A DNA stretch of 64,000 bases from Cystobacter fuscus (lineage in GTDB: Bacteria > Myxococcota > Myxococcia > Myxococcales > Myxococcaceae). This document shows, in pieces, positions 28,101-36,531 of this stretch. Position 1 is the first letter of the stretch. Each line of letters begins with the position of its first letter. The stretch is taken from positions 1,302,001 through 1,366,000 of the forward strand of contig NZ_CP022098.1 in assembly GCF_002305875.1 (NCBI RefSeq), read 5' to 3'. The notes beneath the pieces are model-generated. The model did no database searches and was not told the DNA's origin. It saw only the letters and a program-made list of their open reading frames with translations. The position numbers and the translations under genes are program-made.

Positions 28101-28316
28101 GCCGTTGAGCTGACGCTCCAGCACCGTCGTCACCGCGCTCTCCACCGTCTCGGCGGAGGCGCCCAGGTAGTTGGCCGTCACCGTCACCTGGGGCGCGGCC
28201 AGGTTGGGGTACTGCTCGATGGGCAGGCTGGGGATGGTGATGGCGCCCACCAGCGTGATGAGGATGGAGATGACGCTCGCGAAGATGGGCCGCTTGATGA
28301 AGAAGTCGGAGAACAT
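25140..28316 (-). CDS. RND efflux pump, HAE1 family permease
   Basis: 1058 aa inner membrane proton antiporter of a tripartite drug efflux complex. Starts FFIKRPIFASVISILI, has 12 predicted membrane segments and two large periplasmic loops, and the proton-relay segment GLVVDDAIVVIENVER (the paired Asp residues of TM4). Length matches AcrB/MexB (about 1030-1050). The C-terminal tail (after FIPVLYTLVETARSRL) is Pro/Arg-rich. Last gene of the minus-strand operon; its ATG is 6 nt after the adaptor stop. Confidence 0.93.
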   Translation of the reverse strand: MFSDFFIKRPIFASVISILITLVGAITIPSLPIEQYPNLAAPQVTVTANYLGASAETVESAVTTVLERQLNGLEGMRYISSTSSNNGQSTIIITFDPERDIDVAAVDVQNRVATASARLPSEVNALGIVINKAQSQLLVSYGLYDKEKRYDIGFLSNYADVYIRDALLRVKGVGDVRIFGERRFAMRLWLDPTKLASRGLTAADVTNALREQNVQVAAGQVGQPPAPTGQSFQINVQVLGQLSTPQQFENIVVQRGQDGSLVQVRDIGRVELGAENYNQLLRFNGREAVGLGISQLAGSNALEVRANVEKELERLKANFPPGLVYERAFDTTIAVQSSIDGVIHTLFEAIVLVIVVVFIFLHGWRSILVVATTLPVSLIGTFAFVSAFGFSLNMLTLLGLTLATGLVVDDAIVVIENVERVMEQEGVDAREATHRSMKQVGGAVVATALVLSAVFVPVSFFPGTSGSIYRQFALTLAFSISLSALVALTLSPALCAILLRPHEGTKWRVFRWVDHTMDAFRDRYARFLGRLLGPRMRWALLGLFVVLIGVTALLYRITPTGFIPEEDQGYLIVAVQGPEGSSLDYTKQVLLQAENVLQQQKEVSGLFTVGGFSVLGTGPNYGTLFVNLKPWEERKEKEQSLAGIIERLRGPFAAIPGARVLAFQPPTIRGVGSVGGFEFVLEDQLGTRTLDELSAATQQLTGQANQGGQLRGVFSSFTATTPLLTVSVDREKAKALGVSLDSLYSTLQIFMGSQYVNDFTLTNRVYRVYVQAATPFRNEPRDISSFYVRSTTGQMVPLESLITVKPVTTAQNIQHYNLFRSATINGQGAPGTSTGQALEAMETVARQNLPNGYAFEWTGLSREQKEAGGKVLLIFALGIVFVFLVLSAQYESFALPFVIMLAVPVAMMGALGFQLMRGLVNDVFCQVGLLMLVGLACKNAVLIVEFAEQLRHQGKGVVEAVIQAADTRLRPILMTSFAFLLGVLPLLLASGAGSSSRKSLGTAVFGGMLLSTFINLIFIPVLYTLVETARSRLLKRHEHARPPPPSRPTGGEGTPHPA

Positions 28317-28322
28317 GTGTCG

Positions 28323-29576
28323 TCACCTGCCCCCGTCCGTGCCCGTGCCCGCGTCGCGAGGGCCCGCGGTGCCCGCGTCGGCGGGCTCGCCCGTGCCCGT
28401 GTTCGCGGCGCCTCCCACACCCTGCTCCTCCTGCTCCGGCCTCGGCTTCGCCGGTTTGGGCTCGATGGGCTGGCCGTCGCGGATGGCCTGCAGCGAGCCG
28501 ATGATGACGGGCGTGCCCTGCTTCAGGCCCCCGAGCACTTCGTAGTGGTTGTCCTGGAGCTGACCGAGCTTCACCGGCGTGCGCTGTGCCACGCTGACGC
28601 CACCATCCCCCTCGGCCACGACGGTGGCGAAGAACTGGCTGCTCTGCTGGGACACGGCATACGTGGGCAGGCGCAGGGCCTCGCGGACGGAGTACACCAC
28701 CTGGGCGTGCACCACCTGGCCGTTGCGCAGCCCCACCTCGTTGTCGAAGGCGGCCTTGAGCTCCACGAGCTGTGTCGTCGGGTTGGGCGTGGGGGCCACG
28801 AAGAAGACGGGGGCGCTCACCACCGGCTTGCCGTCCTGATCGAGCACCTCCAGGGGCGTGCGTCCCACCTCTACGTCCGCCACGCGCTCCTCGGGAACGA
28901 ACACGGACAGCTCCAGGGCGCGGCTCTGGTCCACGTTGGTGAGCACCACCTGGGGCGTGACGTAGTCGCCCACCTTCACCGGGATGTTGCCCACCACGCC
29001 GTCGAAGGGCGCCGTCACCCGGTAGAAGCCGAGCTCCACCTGCTGCTGTGACAGTTGGGCCTCGGCGTTGCGCGCGCTGGCCTCGGCGGCCGCCGCCTGC
29101 GACACCGCCTGCTCATAGTCCTGACGGCTCATGAGCCCCTCGCGCAGCAACTGCTCGGCGCGCTGACGCGTGCTCTGGGCGAACTGGCGCTGGGCCAGGG
29201 CCGAGCTGCGCTGGGCCTCGGCGCTCTGCACTCCCGCGCGTCCGATTCGGGGATCCACTTCCAGCAGCAGCTGGCCCTGCTTCACCTGCTCGCCGGGCCT
29301 CACCGCGATGCGCTGCACGTAGCCCGCCACCTGCGGGTAGAGGTTGATGCTGCGCCGGGAGATGAGCGTGCCCAGGTACTCGCCGATGTCGCGCACCGGA
29401 CCGGGCTCGAGCTTCAATACCTCCACCTGCATGGGCTTGCCCGCGGCGGCGCCTCCTGGTCCTCCGGGCCCTCCCGCTCCTTGCTGGGGGCCGCCCGCGT
29501 TGCCGCCGGAACTCTGGCAGCCGGCCAGGGCCAGCACCGTCAACCACACCCCTACACCACGACTCACCAGTCGCAT
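28323..29576 (-). CDS. RND periplasmic adaptor (membrane fusion) lipoprotein
   Basis: 417 aa. Signal peptide with lipobox LAGC, a Gly/Pro-rich linker, then the lipoyl half-motif RRSINLYPQVAGYVQRIAVRPGEQVKQGQLL, an alpha-hairpin (AQRSSALAQRQFAQSTRQRAEQL), the second lipoyl half (FYRVTAPFDGVVGNIPVKVGDYV) and beta-barrel domains. It bridges the pump and the outer membrane channel. The C-terminal tail after VIIGSLQAI is an unusual Pro/Glu/Gly/Asp-rich extension of about 55 residues. The true start is 29576; its coding start overlaps the channel gene end by 13 bp. Confidence 0.9.
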   Translation of the reverse strand: MRLVSRGVGVWLTVLALAGCQSSGGNAGGPQQGAGGPGGPGGAAAGKPMQVEVLKLEPGPVRDIGEYLGTLISRRSINLYPQVAGYVQRIAVRPGEQVKQGQLLLEVDPRIGRAGVQSAEAQRSSALAQRQFAQSTRQRAEQLLREGLMSRQDYEQAVSQAAAAEASARNAEAQLSQQQVELGFYRVTAPFDGVVGNIPVKVGDYVTPQVVLTNVDQSRALELSVFVPEERVADVEVGRTPLEVLDQDGKPVVSAPVFFVAPTPNPTTQLVELKAAFDNEVGLRNGQVVHAQVVYSVREALRLPTYAVSQQSSQFFATVVAEGDGGVSVAQRTPVKLGQLQDNHYEVLGGLKQGTPVIIGSLQAIRDGQPIEPKPAKPRPEQEEQGVGGAANTGTGEPADAGTAGPRDAGTGTDGGR

Positions 29577-31006
29577 GCTGCCTCCACCAAGAATGACTCG
29601 ATTCGCGCCTGGAAGAACTGGAGTTCGCTCACCACCAGGTTCAGCTCCGCCTGCCGCAGCGCCGCCGCCGACACCACCAGGTCCTGACTCGTCCCCGCTC
29701 CCACCTCGAAGGAGCGGCGGGTGAGCCGGTCGTTCTCCGCCGCCAGCTCCCTCGCGCGCTGGGCGATGCGCTGCTGCTCGCCCGCCACGTCCACGTTGCG
29801 GCGCACGCGGCGAACCTCCACCGTGGCCGAGCGCTCCACGTTCACCGCCGCCTGTCTCGCCGTTTCCTCCTGGGCCCGCGCCTGCCACACCCGACCCTCG
29901 CGCACGCCGCCGTCATAGAAAGGCAGGGTGAGCACCGCGCCGATGTTCCAGATGGGCACGCGCGCGAAGCCCGGGTCCACCGTGAGCGCCACCACGCTGC
30001 TTTGTGCCTGCAGGGTCGGCAGGTACTGGGAGCGCGCCGCCGACACCGAGCGCTCCGCGGCCTCTACCTGGGCGCGTGCCGCCGCCTGGTCTGGCCGCTG
30101 CTGGAGCTCCTGTAGTGCTCGGCACTCCCGTTGGCCCCCGGCGAGCAACTCCTCCAGGGACAGCCCGCGGCCGAGCCCGACCGGCTGGGGGCTGCCCAGC
30201 AGGAAGCCCAGGGCGTCGCGTGCCTGACGCAGCGATTCGTCGCCGGACACCACCGAGGCGCGTGCCGCCTCCGCGTCCTGCTCCAGGCGGATGACATCCA
30301 GGCGGGTGCCCGCGCCCAGCTCCATCCGCCGTTGCGCGAGCGCCAGCCGCTCGAGAGAGGAGCGCAGGTTGACGCGGTTCACCTCGACGAGGCGCTCGGA
30401 GGCGGCCACCTGGGCCAGGGTCTGGGCGAGCGTGCGGGTGAGTTGCCGCCGCGTCTCGTCGAGGGAGAACTCCGCGGCCTGGCGTGTTGCGTCCGCCGCG
30501 CGCAGGGAGTGGACCGCCTGGAGATCGAACAGGGGCAGGGAGGCCGCCACATTGGCGGTGCCCAGGGGCGAGGTCGTCGTGAGACCGCCCACGCCGCCGC
30601 CCACTCCACCTCCACCCGTTCCGCCGCCGCCCGTTCCGTTTCCGGGCACGCCTCCGAGCGCCACGGTGGGGCCGAGCAGGTTGTGCTGGACGGAGGCGGA
30701 GCCATTGAGGGTGGGCAGCAGCCCCGCGAGCGCCACGCGCCGCTGACCCGAGGCCGTCTCCACCCGGGCCAGCGCGGTCCCCAGCTCCGTGGAGCGCTGG
30801 CGCAGCATCTGGAGCGCCTCGTCCCAGGTGCTCACCTGGACGGGAGCCGGGGGGACGGGGGCCAGCATCGGGTCCGACACCTCGGGCTGAGGTGGCTGCG
30901 CGGCGGCTTCCTGGGGAGGTGCGGGCGGGGGGTTGGCCTGGGCCAGCGTCACTCCCGGTACGAGGACGGCGTGTGAGAGGAAGGCGGTGAGGAGGTAGGG
31001 ATTCAT
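29564..31006 (-). CDS. TolC-like outer membrane efflux channel
   Basis: 480 aa. Signal peptide, Pro-rich N-terminal region, then two TolC-type repeats of long helices (SLDETRRQLTRTLAQTLAQV ... DVIRLEQDAEAARASVVSGDESL; second repeat ending RRSFEVGAGTSQDLVVSAAALRQAELNLV). A Gly-rich insertion (GTGGGGTGGGGVGGGVGG) occupies one of the strand regions. First gene of the efflux operon channel-adaptor-pump, which is all that a tripartite exporter needs. The ATG at 31006 is preferred over 31015. No regulator gene adjoins it. Confidence 0.88.
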   Translation of the reverse strand: MNPYLLTAFLSHAVLVPGVTLAQANPPPAPPQEAAAQPPQPEVSDPMLAPVPPAPVQVSTWDEALQMLRQRSTELGTALARVETASGQRRVALAGLLPTLNGSASVQHNLLGPTVALGGVPGNGTGGGGTGGGGVGGGVGGLTTTSPLGTANVAASLPLFDLQAVHSLRAADATRQAAEFSLDETRRQLTRTLAQTLAQVAASERLVEVNRVNLRSSLERLALAQRRMELGAGTRLDVIRLEQDAEAARASVVSGDESLRQARDALGFLLGSPQPVGLGRGLSLEELLAGGQRECRALQELQQRPDQAAARAQVEAAERSVSAARSQYLPTLQAQSSVVALTVDPGFARVPIWNIGAVLTLPFYDGGVREGRVWQARAQEETARQAAVNVERSATVEVRRVRRNVDVAGEQQRIAQRARELAAENDRLTRRSFEVGAGTSQDLVVSAAALRQAELNLVVSELQFFQARIESFLVEAACDW

Positions 31007-31200
31007 GACAGGCACTTCACAGTGGTGACTGTCCGGGCTCTCGGCTGCCTGTTCCGTGGATCATTGACACTCGAGGACATCTCGGGTGCCGACTGGTGAG
31101 CACTCCTTCACGCGAAGCGAAGTGGATGACACACCGCGCCAGGGGTGCGGGGGGCGAGCGGGCATTCGAGTGAGTGGCTGGAAGGCGGGCGCGACGGGGC

Positions 31201-32463
31201 TCAGTCGCGCGCGGTGCTCACGTCGGGGTAGAGCTGGCGCAGGGCGTCCATGTGGCGGCGGCGGGAGGAGGCGGCGGCCAGGTGCCAGGTGGCCGCGAAC
31301 AGGCCCACCGTGAGGCAGCCTCCCCACAGGGCCGCGCGGCCGAGGTGTCCGAGCAGCCAGGTGCCGAGCAGGGGCGAGAGGCAGGCGGAGCCGGCCCACA
31401 GGGTGGCGTACGCGCCCTGGTAGACGCCGCGCTGGTGGGGCGGGGCGAGGTCGGCCACCACGGCCGAGGCCACGGGGGCCTGGAGCACCTCGCCAATCGA
31501 CCACACCGTGACCGCGAACAGGGCGAGGGGGACGTGCGCGCCGAGCCCGTGCAGCCCGAAGCCCAGCCCCGTGAGGGCCGAGGCCGCCGCGAGCGCCGTG
31601 GAGCGCCGCATCGAGCCCAGGAGCCGGCCGACGAAGGGTTGCAGGAGCACCACGAGCAGGCCGTTGGCCGAGAGCACGACGCCGAACGTGGCCGGGGTCA
31701 TGCCCCGCGCCGCCAGGTCCAGGGGCAGCGTCACGTTGTACTGCATGAAGATCATCGCGGTGAGCAGGATGGGCAGGGCGAAGCCGAGGAACACCGTGTC
31801 CTGGAAGGGCGCGAACGAGGGCGGCGAGCGCGCGGCGGTGGCCTCGGTGCGCGGCAGGTGGGCGGGGCGCGTCTCCGGCACCTTCCACCAGACGATGACG
31901 CCATAGAGGAAGGTGGTGCAGGCGTCCGCGACGAAGAGGGTGAGGAAGCCCGCGCGCGAGGCGAATCCCCCGAGGGGCAGGGCGAGCGAGAAGCCCACGT
32001 TGATGATCCAATACAGCAGGCTGTAGGCGCGGGCGCGGTGCTCGGGGGGGACCACGTCCGCGATGGCCGCGGACACGGCGGGCCGGTACTGCTCGCCCAG
32101 CAGGCCGAGCAGGAAGGCGGCGGCGCAGATCTGCCAGGTGTCCCGGGCCAGGCCGAGCGCGAGCATCGCCACCGAGCCGAGCCACAGCCCCACGAGCAGG
32201 GTCGCGCGCCGGCCGATGCGGTCCGCCAGCGTTCCACCCACCAGTCCCGCGAGCACGGCGCCCGCGCCGTGCAGGGCCACCACCCCTCCGGCCTCCTCCA
32301 CCCGGAAGCCGCGTTCACGCGTGAGGTAGAGCGCGAGGAAGGGCACCACGAAGGAGCCCAGGCGGTTCACCAGCGTGCCCGTCCAGAGGTACCAGTAGGT
32401 GCTCGGCAGGCCGCCCACCAGCGCCCTCGCTTCCTTCGCCCACCGTCCGCCCAGGTCACTCAT
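31201..32463 (-). CDS. MFS transporter
   Basis: 420 aa, 12 predicted membrane segments. The loop 2-3 signature GGTLADRIGRRATLLVGL (G-x-x-x-D-R-x-G-R-R) is present, with a weaker copy between helices 8 and 9 (LLQPFVGRLLGSMRR). Similar to DHA1-type multidrug/metabolite exporters, substrate unknown. The ATG at 32463 gives a short cytosolic N-terminus; the frame stays open to 32727 but that extension has no membrane character. It lies downstream of the efflux operon on the same strand but transcribed toward it separately. Confidence 0.85.
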   Translation of the reverse strand: MSDLGGRWAKEARALVGGLPSTYWYLWTGTLVNRLGSFVVPFLALYLTRERGFRVEEAGGVVALHGAGAVLAGLVGGTLADRIGRRATLLVGLWLGSVAMLALGLARDTWQICAAAFLLGLLGEQYRPAVSAAIADVVPPEHRARAYSLLYWIINVGFSLALPLGGFASRAGFLTLFVADACTTFLYGVIVWWKVPETRPAHLPRTEATAARSPPSFAPFQDTVFLGFALPILLTAMIFMQYNVTLPLDLAARGMTPATFGVVLSANGLLVVLLQPFVGRLLGSMRRSTALAAASALTGLGFGLHGLGAHVPLALFAVTVWSIGEVLQAPVASAVVADLAPPHQRGVYQGAYATLWAGSACLSPLLGTWLLGHLGRAALWGGCLTVGLFAATWHLAAASSRRRHMDALRQLYPDVSTARD

Positions 32464-32620
32464 GTCGGGAAGGGAGTCTGCGGGAGTGGACCTCGCGAGC
32501 GCCAGGGGATAGCAGGGGGGAGCGCCCTCCAGGCCGTCTGTCTGGAGCGATGGCCATCGCGGCGGCGCCTGGGCTGTTAATCTCGCTTCCGTCGAGCCCC
32601 CTCTTGAGCGAAGGAACGTC

Positions 32621-33769
32621 ATGAGCAGCGGTACCCTGACGCCGAACCACCCCCAGGATCCCCATCGGGTGCCCGTGGAGATCGCCCCCGAGACCTTCTG
32701 GGTGGGCAAGCGCGAACCCGGCAACATCTTCTACGCCAACCCCTATCTGCGCCGCTTCCGTGGCACGGACTCGAGGACGCAGAAGCCAGCGGAGTTCAAC
32801 CTCCTCATCGATCCGGGTTCGAGCAGCGACTTCTCCATCATCCACACCAAGGTCGCCTCGCTCATTGGTGGCATGGAGCGGCTGTCGGCGCTGTTCATCA
32901 ACCACCAGGATCCGGACGTGGGCTCCTCGGCGAGCATCATCTCCGCGCGCTACTCGCCGCGCGCGAGCATCCTGTGCTCCGAGGACACCTGGAGGCTCAT
33001 CGTCCACCAGAACCTGCCGCGCAACCGCTTCATCCCCACGGAGAAGTTCGCCCAGGGGCTGAGCGTGCCCACCGGCCACAAGCTGCTGCCCGTGCCCTCG
33101 CCCTTCTGCCACTTCCGGGGCGCGGTGATGCTCTACGATCCGCAGACGCGCGTGCTCTTCACGGGAGACCTCTTCGGGGGTCTCACCGACTCCAAGGCCC
33201 AGGGCCTGTGGGCGGACGAGTCCGACTGGTCGGGCATCCGCGCCTTCCATCAAATCTACATGCCGGTGAACACGGCGCTGGCGCGCGCGGTGGCGGCCAT
33301 CCGCAAGCTGACGCCCGCGGTGGAGATCATCGCCCCGCAGCATGGCCGCATCATCCGGGGCCCCCTGGTGCAGCAGTTCCTCGAGCGCATGGAGCGGCTG
33401 CAGGTGGGCCTGGACATCATCGACGAGGCGCAGGATCGCACGCACCTCCAGGCCTGGAACACGGTGGTGGACCGGGTGCTGTCGTTGGCGCGCGGCTACC
33501 TGGGAGACTCGGTGGAGGCCAAGCTCACGGCCAGCCATCAGTTGCCGGACACGGCCCAGTTCGAGGGCTCGCGCCTGGTGGTGAAACGCCTGGGCAAGTG
33601 GACGCTGGAGCACGTGGTGGATCTGCTGTGCCAGGGCGAGCCCCCGGAGATCGCCGGCCCCATCATGGTGGAGGCCACCACCGCCGCGGCCGAGTACAAC
33701 CTGCCCACGCCCCACCTGGACATCGAGGGCAATGGGGCCCCGTCCCACGTGTCGTTGCTGGAGACGTGA
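32621..33769 (+). CDS. MBL-fold diiron (flavodiiron-like) protein without flavodoxin
   Basis: 382 aa, cytosolic. A metallo-beta-lactamase fold of the oxygen-binding diiron (ODP) family occupies about 20-260: NHQDPDVGSS (the H-x-D/E-x-D ligand block), CHFRGAV, LFTGDLFGG and APQHGR, giving the His/Asp ligands expected for a two-iron site. Relatives reduce O2 or NO, or sense oxygen. The usual C-terminal flavodoxin domain is replaced by about 115 residues of unknown type. AAGGAA precedes the ATG. The Ser/Thr kinase gene follows 42 nt downstream, so it may be linked to oxygen or redox signalling (inference). Confidence 0.75.
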   Translation: MSSGTLTPNHPQDPHRVPVEIAPETFWVGKREPGNIFYANPYLRRFRGTDSRTQKPAEFNLLIDPGSSSDFSIIHTKVASLIGGMERLSALFINHQDPDVGSSASIISARYSPRASILCSEDTWRLIVHQNLPRNRFIPTEKFAQGLSVPTGHKLLPVPSPFCHFRGAVMLYDPQTRVLFTGDLFGGLTDSKAQGLWADESDWSGIRAFHQIYMPVNTALARAVAAIRKLTPAVEIIAPQHGRIIRGPLVQQFLERMERLQVGLDIIDEAQDRTHLQAWNTVVDRVLSLARGYLGDSVEAKLTASHQLPDTAQFEGSRLVVKRLGKWTLEHVVDLLCQGEPPEIAGPIMVEATTAAAEYNLPTPHLDIEGNGAPSHVSLLET

Positions 33770-33811
33770 GCGGGGACGGGCCAGCCGCGGCGCTGGCGGG
33801 AGGAGGATGCG

Positions 33812-34849
33812 GTGCACTCGATGGATGATGATGCCGGTGGGGTGACGTACCTGAGCGACTCGTCGCCAGGGCATCCCGCGTCGCCTCCGGGCGAGCCCCA
33901 GGGCCTGTCACTGGAGCGGACCCTGCGGCCGGCGACGCCACCGGTGTCCCCTCGTGGCACGCTGATCCAGGGGGCGGCGACGCCCGTGCCCGCCTCCGTC
34001 ACGGCGCGTGGCCTGGTGCCGGGCCAGGTGATCGCGGACCGCTACCAGGTGCGCAAGTGGCTGGGCGCGGGAGGAACCGCCGCGGTGTACGAGGTGCTGG
34101 ACCTCCAGACGAACCAGCATGTGGCGCTCAAGGTCCTGGCGGTGCCACACGCGGAAGAGACGCTGGTCACGCGCTTTCGCCGCGAGGTGGAGCACGCGCG
34201 CGCGCTGGAGCACGTCAACATCCTGCGCGTCTTCGACGTGGGGTGGGACGGGGAGCGGCACTTCCTGACCGTGGAGTTGCTCGCGGGCATGGACCTGCGC
34301 CAGCTCCTGCAGGAGCGGCGGCCCACGCTGGCCGGTGCCCTGCGCTGGCTCACCCATGCCACCGTGGCCCTGGAGCACGCGCACGCGCGCGGGGTGCTGC
34401 ACCGGGACATCAAGCCCGGCAACCTCTTCATCACCCGGACGGGGGTGCTCAAGTTGATGGACTTCGGCCTGGCCAAGAGCACGCATGTGCCGGGCACCAC
34501 CACCCAGGGGGCCACGCTCGGCACTCCGGAGTACATGGCGCCCGAGCAGGTGATGGGCTCTCCCCCCGTGTCACCCGCCTCGGACCTGTACTCCCTGGGC
34601 GTGGTGGCCTACGAGTTGTTCACCGGGCAGCTGCCCTTCCGCCATTCGCAGCCCGTGCCGTTGATGTTCCTGCACGTGCAGGAAGCGCCCCGGCCTCCCC
34701 GGCTGCTGTGTCCGGCGCTGCCGGAGCCGTTCGAACGCGTCGTGTTGAAGTTGATGGAGAAGCGCCCGGAGGACCGTTACCGCAACGCGACCGAGCTGCG
34801 TGCCGCGCTGGCGGAGCTGTGGCCCCTGGTGCTCAAACGCCCTTCATGA
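33812..34849 (+). CDS. Soluble Hanks-type Ser/Thr protein kinase
   Basis: 345 aa. A disordered Pro/Ser/Thr-rich N-terminal segment (about 75 aa) precedes a complete kinase domain: glycine loop LGAGGTAAVYE, VALKVL lysine, catalytic HRDIKPGNL, DFGLAK, activation-segment end GTPEYMAPEQ, and DLYSLGVVAYEL. No membrane segment or sensor domain, so activation probably depends on a partner protein. GGAGGAGG lies 6 nt before GTG 33812, favouring that start over ATG 33821. 10 nt precede the AEC permease gene, so these are likely one operon with the diiron protein. Confidence 0.9.
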   Translation: MHSMDDDAGGVTYLSDSSPGHPASPPGEPQGLSLERTLRPATPPVSPRGTLIQGAATPVPASVTARGLVPGQVIADRYQVRKWLGAGGTAAVYEVLDLQTNQHVALKVLAVPHAEETLVTRFRREVEHARALEHVNILRVFDVGWDGERHFLTVELLAGMDLRQLLQERRPTLAGALRWLTHATVALEHAHARGVLHRDIKPGNLFITRTGVLKLMDFGLAKSTHVPGTTTQGATLGTPEYMAPEQVMGSPPVSPASDLYSLGVVAYELFTGQLPFRHSQPVPLMFLHVQEAPRPPRLLCPALPEPFERVVLKLMEKRPEDRYRNATELRAALAELWPLVLKRPS

Positions 34850-34859
34850 GGCAGGTGTC

Positions 34860-35774
34860 ATGATTTCCGTTCTCGGCCTGCTGTTCACCAGCCTCCTGCT
34901 GGGGATGGCCGCCCGGCGCAGTGGCCGTTTCCACGAGCACACGGCGCACGTCATCAACGCCTATGTCATCAACGTGGCGCTGCCCGCGCTGGTGCTGCGC
35001 TCGGTGCACGGGCTCACGTTGGTGCCCGAGCTGCTGCTGTCCGCCGCCGTGCCCTGGGTCATCTTCGGCGTGGCCTTGTTGCTGTTCCGGGCCGTGGGGC
35101 CTCGGCTGGGGCTGGCGCCCGACAGCGTGGCGGCGCTGGTGCTCACGGGGGGTCTGGGCAACACGTCGTTCGTGGGCCTGCCGCTCATCGAGGGCCTGCG
35201 CGGTCCCGAGGCCCTGCGGGTGGCGGTGGTCATCGACCAGTTGGGCTCGTTCCTGGCGCTGGCCACGGTGGCGACGATCTACGCCGCGCGCGCCGCCGAG
35301 AAGGAGACCCACCCGGCGGCGCTGTGGAAGAAGCTGGTGGGCTTCATGCCCCTGGTGGCGCTGGTGCTCGCGTTGCTCACCCACCCGTGGGCGTTTCCCA
35401 CGTGGGTGGACGGAGTGCTGGCGCGGCTGGGCTCGACACTCACCCCGCTCACGCTCTTCTCCGTGGGCTACCAGTTGCGGCTGTCCGGCCTGCGGGGCCG
35501 GGGAAAAGCACTGGGTCTGGGGCTGGGCTACAAGTTGGTACTGGCCCCGCTCGGCATCGCGCTGTTGCTGCTCGCGCTGCCGCGACTGGACCGTCTGTCT
35601 TTCGAGGTGACCGTGCTTCAGGCGGGGATGGCGCCGATGGTGACGGGGGCCATCCTCGCGGTGGACCATGGGTTGGACCCCGAGCTGTCCGCCCTCATGG
35701 TGGGGGTGGGCATCCCGCTGTCGTTGCTCACGGTGCCCATGGCCCTGTGGTTGATGGGAGGCGGGCTCTTCTAG
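34860..35774 (+). CDS. AEC family transporter (auxin efflux carrier-like)
   Basis: 304 aa with about ten predicted membrane segments and the AEC hallmarks: NVALPALVLRSV in helix 2, GGLGNTSFVGLPLIEGL mid-protein and the pseudo-symmetric LQAGMAPMVTGAILA in the second half. Bacterial members move malate, other organic acids or unknown metabolites. It follows the kinase gene by 10 nt. Its stop codon overlaps that of the convergent zinc-ribbon gene (CTAG). Confidence 0.85.
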   Translation: MISVLGLLFTSLLLGMAARRSGRFHEHTAHVINAYVINVALPALVLRSVHGLTLVPELLLSAAVPWVIFGVALLLFRAVGPRLGLAPDSVAALVLTGGLGNTSFVGLPLIEGLRGPEALRVAVVIDQLGSFLALATVATIYAARAAEKETHPAALWKKLVGFMPLVALVLALLTHPWAFPTWVDGVLARLGSTLTPLTLFSVGYQLRLSGLRGRGKALGLGLGYKLVLAPLGIALLLLALPRLDRLSFEVTVLQAGMAPMVTGAILAVDHGLDPELSALMVGVGIPLSLLTVPMALWLMGGGLF

Positions 35775-35986
35775 GCGAAGGCCTCGGTGGCGAAGGACAG
35801 CTCGAGGCCGTCCGCGCGCATGCGCAGCCGTGGCCGAGACAGCCAGTGGCAGTGGGGGCAATAGCTGTGCGCGCCACCCCCCGGCGTCTTGCGGATGTTC
35901 ACCGCGCCGCCACACAGCATGCAACCCTGGGGGAGGACGAATTCGGCGATGCCCTCGCCCGTGTTCTGATCAGGTGAACCGTTCAT
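35771..35986 (-). CDS. Small zinc-ribbon protein
   Basis: 71 aa. Two cysteine knuckles, CMLCGG and CPHCHW, 20 residues apart form a probable zinc ribbon, followed by a short basic stretch and an acidic/hydrophobic tail. It could bind nucleic acid or act as an adaptor. Start ATG at 35986; a longer frame to 36025 adds a basic tail without a ribosome-binding site. Stop codon overlaps that of the AEC gene. Confidence 0.6.
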   Translation of the reverse strand: MNGSPDQNTGEGIAEFVLPQGCMLCGGAVNIRKTPGGGAHSYCPHCHWLSRPRLRMRADGLELSFATEAFA

Positions 35987-36113
35987 GATCCACTGGTAAC
36001 GCAGCTTCCGGCGAGCACAAGTCACACGGGCCGACTCTTCGTGCTCCCTTGGAGAGCAAGGAGGCGGGCGAGGGGTTCCAGGGCGCGCGCACTCCTGCTA
36101 GGAGAGAGACCTC

Positions 36114-36404
36114 ATGAAAAAAGGCATCTATTACACCCCGCGTCCCTCCCGTGAGCCCGTCACCCGCGAGGGAGATCCCGGTGGCAAGTGGTCCGCGAAG
36201 TTCCCGGACATGATGGGCTACAAGACCCAGGGCGGCGGCAAGGTGCCCGAGGACTTCGAGTGGGCGAGCAACCCCAAGCAGGCGCAGGAGGAGCTGACGT
36301 CCGAGTCGCTCGCCGCCCGCTACAGCCAGCGGGTGATTCCGCGCCTCCCGGAGCCGGCGCCCACGCCCGCGCTGCCCGCGGACGCGAAGCCGGCGCCCAA
36401 GTAG
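36114..36404 (+). CDS. Small hydrophilic protein of unknown function
   Basis: 96 aa, starting MKKGIYYTPRPSREPVTREG and ending in a Pro/Ala/Lys tail. A DFEWASNPKQAQEEL segment sits in the middle. No motif recognised. AGGAGAGA lies 7 nt before the ATG, which supports it as a real gene. It stands alone just before the toxin-type locus. Confidence 0.6.
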   Translation: MKKGIYYTPRPSREPVTREGDPGGKWSAKFPDMMGYKTQGGGKVPEDFEWASNPKQAQEELTSESLAARYSQRVIPRLPEPAPTPALPADAKPAPK

Positions 36405-36494
36405 CACCGGGCGTCAGGGCAGCCCAGGCGGAGGTGGAGGGGGGACCTGCTTCCGCGATGGCTCGGGGCTGCGTCGCCAGGTTCCGGTTTATCC

Positions 36495-36524
36495 TTGTTT
36501 TTTCGGCGGGCGGCCCAGTATCTT
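36495..36524 (+). promoter_or_regulatory. Sigma70-like promoter of the toxin-type operon, leaderless spacing
   Basis: TTGTTT (36495-36500), an 18-bp spacer and TATCTT (36519-36524). The predicted transcription start is about 36531, one base before the ATG at 36532. No Shine-Dalgarno is present, so the first gene is probably translated from a leaderless mRNA. Confidence 0.45.
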
Positions 36525-36531
36525 GCTCTCC

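Noticed and set aside
26772-29051. 759-codon plus-strand frame over the efflux operon
   Set aside because: Shadow of the RND and adaptor genes.
31016-31200. Regulator or terminator between the efflux operon and the MFS gene
   Set aside because: No coding frame or convincing hairpin seen in this short gap.
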